Position numbers and translations under genes: made by a program. Of a DNA stretch of 64,000 bases, positions 57,101 through 64,000 are shown one piece after another. Under the pieces are notes generated by a model. It ran no database searches and was not told the origin of the DNA. It worked only from the letters and a program-made list of their open reading frames with translations. The DNA is from Gigantopelta aegis (lineage: Eukaryota > Mollusca > Gastropoda > Neomphalida > Peltospiridae). The stretch spans positions 51,815,663 to 51,879,662 of the forward strand of contig NC_054706.1 of NCBI RefSeq assembly GCF_016097555.1, written 5' to 3'. Numbering within the stretch: the first letter of the stretch is position 1; every line of letters starts with the position of its first letter.

Positions 57101-59390
57101 TTCAAATGAGCTATAATGTGGCCATGCGACTATGCGACCATGCGAAACAAATATACTTTTTCTGGTCCCCACCCCCATTAATATGTTGGTTTTCTTGTTT
57201 AAATTTTGTTTTTAATTGCCAAAACAAGATAAAAAAGATTATCACAATTCATTGAATTCAAACGATATTGTATTGACAACTACAGAGGTGGCATATTTTA
57301 GACAAATGTTTAGGTTTAATATACATTTATTTTAATTGCGACATACAAAGGGTTCTCTTGACCTTGCGACCCATGTGGCATAAATGGCATTTCTCAAAAT
57401 GACAACCGTTTTTATTTTGACCAATGATGTGTAAATAAGCATTTTCACATAGTTGTCAGCGTTAACTCTATATATGGTTTATGAGAATTCATTTTTTTTT
57501 CAATATAAATATGTCTGAGTAATGTACAGCTGTTGAAGCTTGGGAATCCGTCATTACCGCTTGCGGTAATATTTCTCATTATGATTCACAAATAAATTAC
57601 TATTGGACATAATTTCATTTATTGGTTCAAAACGTACACCTAAATGAGTTTTTACTTTAAATTAAACTAAAATAATCTGCAACTACTGTGACATTTAATT
57701 AGGTTTACAAACAAGGAGTTATAACTTTATATAGTTTCATATATTCAAATTTATATCGAAGAAATACAACGGGTTTCAATTCCAATGCATAATGTTCCGA
57801 ATGTTACTAAATATAGTACCATTGCTCTGCATTGTAAAAAAAGAGAGTTTGTTTAACGACACTACTAGAGCACACTGATTTATTAATGGTCGGCTATTGG
57901 ATGTCAAATGTTTGGTAATTGTGACATATAGTCTTAGAGAGGAAACCCCTACATATGTTCATTAGTAGCAAGGGATCTTTTATATGCACCATCCCACAGA
58001 CAGGATAGCACATACCATGATATACCAGTCGTAGTGCACTGACCTGAGCACCGTTCCACGAAGCGATCTTAGCACTAAGACCACCGGAAGTTCATAAGGT
58101 AGCTATGATGATAAATAAGTACTTGTAATTAAACGATCCCACGCATAATGTTTGCACAAGAATTTGATAATTATAATGCTTTGCCACTGGGAGTAAACAG
58201 TGGTTCCTCGAAAATCATCTACATTATTGCAATAAGAAAAACCCATTTAACAAGACTCGTTAGTTCCTGCAGTTCCAAGTGGAAAGCGAGTTGGATATAT
58301 GTTTAAACATCGAGCTGTAAGGTAAATGGTATCTAACGTGCACGAATGTAGTATTCTATTTCTTCTATATCCTAAAACCCCCAGATTTTAAACACATTTA
58401 AACGTCTTTTCCAACTTAATTATTTGCAGCCCTTTCACTTGTAGCTAACTTATGCGTCACAGTTTCAGGAGAACTCAAATGACACAGATCAATCAATTTC
58501 GATCGTGCCTTTATTCATTGGATGGTATGATTGTTTCGATCTGATCATCACCTAGAAGCAGCCAGTCGTATGCCTTTAAATTGTTATCACACGTACGTGT
58601 GTTATTGGTATGTGTTATAAACAACGAATGGTATTATCACCGACGGGTGCGTAACAAAACATTTTAAAGTTTGTATGTCTTATTTTAGATTGAAATTGAG
58701 ATTCAGATTGAGAAGGTCAAGGTCATTGATATTGACGATGCAAAGCAGGAGTTCCGGGCAGAAGTTCGCTTGACATTTTCCTACACAAAACCACAATTAT
58801 CTTCGAAGGTACCATTATAGAAGTTCCAATTCCCCACTTGTTCATGCACGTTACCTTCATTGCGATACAGTCAAAACGTTAAAGTTAAAGTTTGTTTTGT
58901 TTAACGACACCACTAGAACACATTCCGTTATTAATCATCGGCTATCGGATGTCAAACCTCTAGAGTTTTATCGCTCCTTTCAAGTTGCTGTGATTAGTGT
59001 GGTGCACTATATTTCACGTATTGTGTTAAAAATTAACAAATGTATTACAAAAAAAACAAACAAAAACAACCAAAAGCCCCCCACCCCAAACAAACAAAAC
59101 AAACGAAAACAAACCCAAACACCTTCCCCGCCAAAAATAAATATAATAAAAAAAAAAAATAAAAAAGGGAAAAAATATATTGACCGCTTTCTTTGTTCAG
59201 TAATGAGCTATATGAACAAAATTTTCAGTTATATTTCTGAAGATTGTATTAATAAATTCACCCCTCTCAAAAAAAAAAAAAAAAAACTGTTTGTGCCTAC
59301 CTTTGCAAAAATAAATGAAGTTTACAATGATCACTATAATTAGTTATATATGTGAAAACTGTGTGTGCCTGTGTATGCATATATATATAA

Positions 59391-59441
<51 letters not shown>

Positions 59442-62267
59442 TTTTATAATGTATTTTTGTAGGTTGAAGAATGGGACCCGCAGATATACTTTCCGAACTG
59501 TTCAGAATTTCATCACAAGTATCAAATATTAGATACTGAAAATGATCCACAAAACCTTATTGGAGGTAATATTTCAAGGTTATTATTATTATTTTGACAT
59601 TCACATAATATAAGTATTACATGTATATATTCCTAGTAATCTACTCACATATAGAGTGGACAATATATTAGTTATTCGATTATACCAGAAAAGGTTGACA
59701 GTTAAAATAGTACCAAACGTACGTTAAATACTAAATTTTACTAACTTATTAATTTATTATGCTGGATTATTTAAAGAATTTAAATTTATTTCGCAGAGTG
59801 AAGCCCTTATTAAATTATTACGCTGGATTATATAAATAATTTAAATTTATATCGCAGAGTGAAGCCCTTATTAAATTACTACGCTGGATTATTTAAAGAA
59901 TTTAAATTTATTTCGCAGAGTGAAGCCCTTATTAATTACGAAAAGAGTCGAGAATAAAGCATTTTTTAAGGCAAAGACTGTAATTTATTTAGGGCACATC
60001 CTTCGGATTGGTATTCTTTTGAGTTTTAAACAATTGCTTCAAGTTGTTTAAATATGCAATCTGTAATATATTTTTAATAATTAATTGCCATACACACAGA
60101 GAGGCAGGCGAGTTGTGTCTTTAACAGTGTTTGATATATAATACATATGGAAATTTGCTCCTATATGTGCTTTACACTGTAATATTTATTACAATAATGG
60201 TTTTTATGGGGTTTTCGTTGTAGTTACATAGTTGATGCTACATTTATAGAAATTTTGGAGCTTATGGATTTTCCCTTTGATTTACAGGTTCGTTTGGGTT
60301 TCTAAAAGTAGAGTATATATATATAGAATACTAAACAAGCTTGCCTGTCATACCATTTTTATGAAATGAGTGAACAGTTTTGGTATCTAACGAGCGAAAG
60401 TCAGTATACCAACACTGTTCACGAGTTTTATAAAAATGGTATGACAGGCAAGTTAGTTTAGTAATTTATTTATTACACACCAATTGCAAAGAATCTACTA
60501 CGCAGAAGTAAGCACATGTCGACACCTACTACACGTTATTTTTCTACGAATTGGGTCAGCATGTGATCTACGTAACGCTCACGTCACGCCAATATTACAC
60601 TAGTTAGATATTGAGTGATTGTTATGACATGAGCAATATCTTACACTGGTGTGTAATAAATTTCAATTTAAACTTAGAATAAGATACAGACAATGAAAGA
60701 AAAATGGATGAACAGAATGAATGAACGACAATAAATAACAGAAACAAAAATAATTGATGGATGAATGGACGGGTGGAATGGGTGATGAATGAATGGATGG
60801 ATAGATGAATGGACGAATGAATTTATAAATGAAGGAATGAAATATTTCTTGTAAGTTGAACTTAGTTCATGCTATAAAAATTACTGTACTAGTTTAAAGT
60901 TGCAATCTCGGATATGATTATGATGATTAATTATTAATATTTAACCATTTATAATATATTTCTTGTAGATGCAGTTGCTAAACACCAAGTGTCAAAATCA
61001 AGGCAATAAATCCTATAAGTTGAAAGCGAAAACACACGTTTGATAAAGTTTTTTCCCCGATTTTGATTCAAAAAGAAGGGAAGTGAGATTTCAGCTTGAA
61101 CATATAATGAATATTCATTACTCTTTAAGAAACTGCACGTCGAGGTATCATCAAGGAGACCGAAAACTGAGGTGGAAATAAAAGAAGGAAAAACCGCTGA
61201 GAACGTTGTCGTATTTGATTCAGTATTTAAAGGTATGTATCACTCAAGACTAGTCCACCGACCTTGGTGGTGTCTGGTTAAGCCAGCGGACATATTGAAA
61301 GGGGTTGCTGTCGGGTTTTTGCCTGTAGTGTTGCAGAACAGCAGGATATAAGCATCAACATTAAAACCGGCCTCAATGGTGTAGTAGTTAAACCATCGAA
61401 TATAGGGTGTACACTACCAAATCAAATCCCATAGACGACAATAGTAACATATACGGCTAAAACTCCTACCTGCAACGTATCAACCGACATAAACGCCACG
61501 GATATAAATACTACCACCCCTTACACTTAAAGTGAATCAGAAAACAATGGGGGTCAAGCTGCTCGTTTCTGAGATAACGGGTAACGTCTATGACTACCCT
61601 AGTTTCGCACAAAATTTGAGTACTTTTTTTTACAGGTACCCCATACATGTTTCAAGCACAAGGCTACTTGACACATTGGTACTAGATGAAATAAAATTGC
61701 ACATTTATTTTACCCAGATGAAACTATTATTTTTTACAACCAACACACTCACATTTATAACCAATCACAGGACTTGTGGTGTTCACTTCTCTATCAAAAG
61801 TTCGGTGCACCTCGAACTTTGACCCAGCCGGAAGTTATTTGGTATAGTACTACCTATAAGGCTGGTAGGTACATGGTTCACATCCAGGTACCAGTTCCCA
61901 CCCAGAACGAGTTTAACGACTCAATGGGTTGGATGTAATGCTACAGCACCGACGTCTCTCTCACTAACCAGTGACTACTAATTAACCATTAACCCACTGT
62001 CCTGGACAGACAGTTCAGATAGTTGAAGTATGTGCCCAGGACATCGTGTTTGAATCTTAATTGGATACAAGCAGGGAAATAACAATAAATGAATGAACGA
62101 ACGAAAATCAAGCTAAAATAAAATGACTCATGCTTTTCTAAATTGCTTTTTGTTTCTTCATTCAGCTACCCAGGGATGGAAATTGGAAAAAATATTTACA
62201 CAAAAGATAGTTGACGAAAATGAAGGTCGGCCTACACATGATCCACGGCGATTGAACAATAAAGAAG
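54165..62267 (+). CDS. Pentameric ligand-gated channel-like protein lacking the Cys-loop, 3'-partial
   Basis: Six exons read by eye: 54165-54230, 58689-58808, 59463-59565, 60232-60287, 61130-61232 and 62166-62267. All junctions are GT/AG and phases match (0, 0, 1, 0, 1), giving 183 codons to the last donor; transmembrane exons would lie past the window. The start is ATG 54165 (MGSNINEYTVK), with no signal peptide in this model. Alternating beta-strand sequence (IEIEIQIEKVKVIDIDD, EFRAEVRLTFSY) and WDPQIYFPN, then DATFIEILELMDFPFDLQ, match the Neur_chan_LBD layout of Cys-loop receptors (FPFD core, W-P before it). The two cysteines that bracket FPFD are absent, as in prokaryotic-type channels. 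Exon 4 needs the acceptor at 60231, because an AG at 60222-60223 would give an immediate stop. An intracellular or cysless-channel-related protein is the main alternative. Confidence 0.7.
54557..54789. mobile_element. G-tract MITE, 233 bp, CTGTT duplication
   Basis: CATGGGCGTACAT (54557-54569) is the reverse complement of the right end at 54777-54789. A G run follows the left end and shorter C runs lie near the right. CTGTT flanks both ends. It lies in the first intron of the channel-like gene. Confidence 0.85.
54649..54772. repeat. Perfect 62 bp tandem duplication
   Basis: Two identical units, 54649-54710 and 54711-54772, inside the G-tract MITE. Identity points to very recent duplication or an assembly artefact. 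Confidence 0.9.
54883..55214 (-). mobile_element. SINE-A', near full length
   Basis: The tail GGACATGTCTTATTTAACGAC is at the left and the head (TTTACCACTGGGCTGCATCCC) at the right. Middle landmarks are AGCAGCAAGGGATCGTTTAT and GGCTGGAACGAGAAATAGCCC. Confidence 0.9.
55640..55960. repeat. About 30 bp minisatellite, roughly ten units
   Basis: The unit is close to AATAGTCCAGATGTTGATGCC plus AGGCACTGT, with point changes and a few shorter units. It lies in the first intron of the channel-like gene. Open frames in it are incidental. Confidence 0.9.
56412..56730 (+). mobile_element. SINE-A', internally deleted
   Basis: A clean head (GGACGTAGCCCAGTGGTAAAG, GGGATCGATCTCCGTCG) and body. The AAAAGATCCCTTGCTG segment is missing between GGGATGATG and CTAATCGAAAAAGAGTAG. 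The tail ends in (CTTC)n. Confidence 0.9.
56731..57835. other. Intron sequence, AT-rich
   Basis: Part of the first intron of the channel-like gene. It holds a poly-T run at 56984-57003. A phrase near 57610-57660 and 57720-57790 (TCATTTATTGGTTCAAAACG, AGTTTCATATATTC) resembles 53490-53520 and 53655-53700, so an unclassified dispersed repeat is likely. Confidence 0.4.
57840..58045 (-). mobile_element. SINE-A, 3' half
   Basis: GTTTGTTTAACGACACTACTAG to CATGATATACCAGTCGTAGTG, in an intron of the channel-like gene. Confidence 0.85.
58883..58965 (-). mobile_element. SINE-A tail fragment
   Basis: AAAGTTTGTTTTGTTTAACGA to ATCATCGGCTATCGGATGTCA, 75 bp downstream of an exon of the channel-like gene. 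Confidence 0.8.
59396..59440. repeat. (TA)n and poly-T just before an exon
   Basis: An AT dinucleotide tract followed by a T run that forms part of the polypyrimidine tract before the acceptor at 59462. Confidence 0.85.
59752..59938. repeat. 61 bp tandem repeat, three units
   Basis: The unit contains ACGCTGGATTATTTAAAGAA then TTTCGCAGAGTGAAGCCCTT. It lies in an intron of the channel-like gene. Confidence 0.85.
60330..60463. repeat. Inverted-repeat hairpin element
   Basis: ACTAAACAAGCTTGCCTGTC with ATACCATTTTTAT is mirrored at about 60428-60462 (ATAAAAATGGTATGACAGGC, AGTTTAGT). It starts 43 bp after an exon donor. Confidence 0.75.
60467..60662. mobile_element. Small MITE with TGGTGTGTAATAAAT termini
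   Basis: ATTTATTACACACCA at the left mirrors TGGTGTGTAATAAAT at the right. It directly abuts the preceding hairpin; the two may be parts of one element. Confidence 0.6.
60700..60845. repeat. (GAATGAAT/GGATGAAT) degenerate microsatellite
   Basis: Irregular tetranucleotide-derived array in an intron of the channel-like gene. Confidence 0.75.
61364..62110 (+). mobile_element. SINE-B split by a MITE
   Basis: The head at 61364-61404 (CCGGCCTCAATGGTGTAGTAG, CCATCGAATATA) continues at 61855-62110 (AGGCTGGTAGGTACATGG, AACGACTCAATGGG, CCACTGTCCTGGACAGACAG). The insert is 61405-61854. Another partial B-type head sits at 61256-61293. Confidence 0.85.
61405..61854 (+). mobile_element. GGGTGTA-type MITE, intact 450 bp copy
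   Basis: Begins GGGTGTACACTACCAAAT and ends ATTTGGTATAGTACTACC, imperfect TIRs with 14 of 18 positions matching. TATA lies on each side (61401-61404 and 61855-61858); removing the element and one TATA restores the SINE-B sequence. The same family holds the LINE at 24-30 kb, where the duplication is TAAA. Confidence 0.9.
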
Positions 62268-62374
62268 GTTACGTATCAACACTCTTGAACATGTTATCCA
62301 TGTAGTTGTAAACCCTAATTAGCCGTAGTTTAAAATGTGCCGAGGTGTCGTTAAACCAATATTTCTTTCTTTGC

Positions 62375-62692
62375 CTTTGCAGATACATGATTATCATTGG
62401 CAGCCCCTGCGCATGCTGTAACCTCACCGTGGTGCAGGGGTGTAACATTTTCTTTGAGAATGGTGAGAATGGCCAATACAGCACAAAATGAAATTTTGAG
62501 TAAAATTCAGTATCTATCTGTGATATTTGTATGTTTGCACAGTTCTTTACACTATTTTTGTTTGAATCTTGAATTTTTATATTGATGTTGATCATCACCT
62601 TATTTGTTTGCATTACCATAGTTTGACACCCAATAGCCGATGTATTTTTCGTGCTGGGGTGTCGTTAAACATTCATTCATTCATTCATTCAT
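62375..62692 (+). mobile_element. SINE-C, near full length
   Basis: Runs from CAGCCCCTGCGCATGCTG through GTGGTGCAGGGGTGTAACA and TTTGACACCCAATAGCCGATG to (CATT)n. It is the inverse of the copy at 4321-4645. A short tail echo (GAGGTGTCGTTAAACC) lies just upstream at about 62342. Confidence 0.85.
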
Positions 62693-62805
62693 TGGCAGCA
62701 GTCACAGTTTCGTTTTGGGGGATGCTGTGGCGTACGAAGTTTCTAGGGAGGTTTGAGTGATGCCCTCCCGGAAAGTATGATATTAAAATATGAAAATTTG
62801 CTTTT

Positions 62806-62970
62806 AGACCGGCCTTGGTGGTATAGTGGTTATGCCGTTGGAATTGAGGTTGCTAGGTACTGAGTTCGTATCTCACCTGAGGCAATAGAGGATTCTTCAT
62901 GCCAGTACCGGTTGCAAGCCATAATGAGTGCACCGCTAGGCTCAATGGGCCACATACACTGAACAGTAGG
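62806..62970 (+). mobile_element. SINE head of the chimeric B type
   Basis: GACCGGCCTTGGTGGTATAG, GGTACTGAGTTCGTATCTCAC and GCTAGGCTCAATGGG match the head and linker of the 20.7 kb chimera. The A' body does not follow directly; A'-type body sequence appears at 63298. Confidence 0.75.
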
Positions 62971-62983
62971 TTAGGAAGGTGTC

Positions 62984-62990
<7 letters not shown>

Positions 62991-63021
<31 letters not shown>
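62991..63021. repeat. (GT)n microsatellite
   Basis: Pure GT run. Confidence 0.9.
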
Positions 63022-63023
<2 letters not shown>

Positions 63024-63297
63024 GTATTTGTCTTTATGTTAAATGTTTGTGGCGTGTTTTGTTTTCCAAAAACAAATTGCTTTTTGCAGGTTTCAATCCT
63101 CAACCCCCCACCGACCACTCCCTCTCCCCCACACACACTCCACACGCAAACTAACATTAAATCATACTGCGAAATCATTGAAGACAAAGCTGAATATCCA
63201 CTACGTTATAGAATTAATAAATAAATAGATTATAATTTTTACTTTGTTGAGATTGATTTCTTTATTGTATTTAACTAATACAAATCATGTTTTGTTT

Positions 63298-63530
63298 CAG
63301 CCAGTGCACCACGACTGGCATATCAAAAGCCGTGGTATGTAATACCTTGTCTGTGGGATGGTGCATATTAAAGATCCCTTGCTGCTAATCGAAAATAGTA
63401 GTTTATGAAGCACGACAGCGGGTTTCCTCTCTCAATATCTGTGTAGTCCTTAACCATATGTCTGACGCCATATAACCGTAAATACAATGTGTTGAGTTCA
63501 TCGTTAAATAAAACATTTCCTTTGCTTTCC
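63298..63530 (+). mobile_element. SINE-A' body and tail
   Basis: CAGCCAGTGCACCACGACTGG to TCGTTAAATAAAACATTTCC. The tRNA-like head is missing; it may belong with the head at 62806 if the 63.0 kb GT-rich segment was inserted. Confidence 0.85.
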
Positions 63531-63737
63531 TTTCCAATATTGTAAAATGGTTAAAGCTGGACTGTTATAACTACATAATGTCCATCTTGTTAGTGGCATT
63601 AAATTGTAAGTAGAACACAGTACATTTGCATATTGCTTGCTGTACTGTAGGGATCGACAGAAGATGAACAACGATGTAGATGTACAAACCAAGTCAGTAG
63701 TTTCTCTCATCCTAAGGGCAAAGCCATTCCATGAAAT

Positions 63738-64000
63738 TTATTTTGTTTAACGACGCCACTAGAGCACATTGATTTATTAATCATCGGCTATTGGATGTCA
63801 AACATTTGGTAATTTAGACATATACATGTAGTCTTAGAGAGGAAACCCGCTACATTTTGTTCATTAGTAGTAAGGGATCTTTTATATTTTATATGCACCA
63901 TTGGACCCATTGGGCTATTTCTCGTTCCAGCCAGTTCACTACGACTTTTATATCAAAGGCTGTGGTATGTGCTATCCTGTCTGTGGGATGGTGCATATAA
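63738..64000. mobile_element. Inverted pair of SINE-A pieces at the window edge
   Basis: 63738-63902 is a minus-strand 3' half (TTTGTTTAACGACGCCACTAG to TATATGCACCAT). From 63903 the sequence turns to a plus-strand copy (GGACCCATTGGGCTATTTCT to GATGGTGCATATAA) that runs off the window. Confidence 0.85.

Overview
The window is animal nuclear DNA of low gene density, most likely from a mollusc and probably a gastropod. The reasons are spliced genes with GT/AG introns, an ortholog of the animal Integrator subunit INTS15, long AT-rich introns, very many microsatellites, and a dense cover of tRNA-derived SINEs whose shared 3' ends resemble repeats I associate with molluscan genomes. The species cannot be fixed from the sequence. 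There is no bacterial, plasmid or phage organisation, no CRISPR array and no intact RNA gene.

Layout. 1-2.2 kb: a 15-16 bp motif (GTCACGTACGTTATCC) recurs on one strand around a broken coding remnant. 3-7 kb: SINEs and a MITE with G/C tracts. 8.3-10.0 kb and 18.7-20.3 kb: two tandem paralogs encoding secreted or GPI-type leucine-rich-repeat surface proteins, each with a single coding exon opened by a splice acceptor just before the ATG. 10-18 kb and 20-24 kb: SINEs, MITEs, tandem repeats and homopolymers. 24.1-30.7 kb: a nest in which a MITE was split by a CR1/Jockey-type LINE, itself hit by a TTAA MITE, a G-tract MITE and two SINEs; target duplications resolve much of the order. 31-39 kb: repeats, including a 947 bp long-inverted-repeat transposon with a 9 bp target duplication that carries a RecQ-like helicase fragment. 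39.5-46.4 kb, minus strand: six coding exons of INTS15, reconstructed with consistent phases from ATG to stop (386 aa). 47-52 kb: MITE remnants and a decayed L1-like LINE. 54.2-62.3 kb, plus strand: six coding exons of a pentameric ligand-gated channel-like extracellular domain that lacks the Cys-loop cysteines; its 3' exons lie beyond the window.

The genes do not form a pathway. The LRR pair is a local family expansion (probably recognition or adhesion at the cell surface), INTS15 is a housekeeping nuclear factor, and the channel-like gene is independent. Most of the DNA is transposon history. The most informative parts are the Pack-MULE-like helicase capture, the dated nest at 24-31 kb, MITE families defined here by TIR and target-duplication pairs, and the motif array at the left edge. 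All exon models were read by eye from splice signals, reading frame and remembered family features; no search was run.
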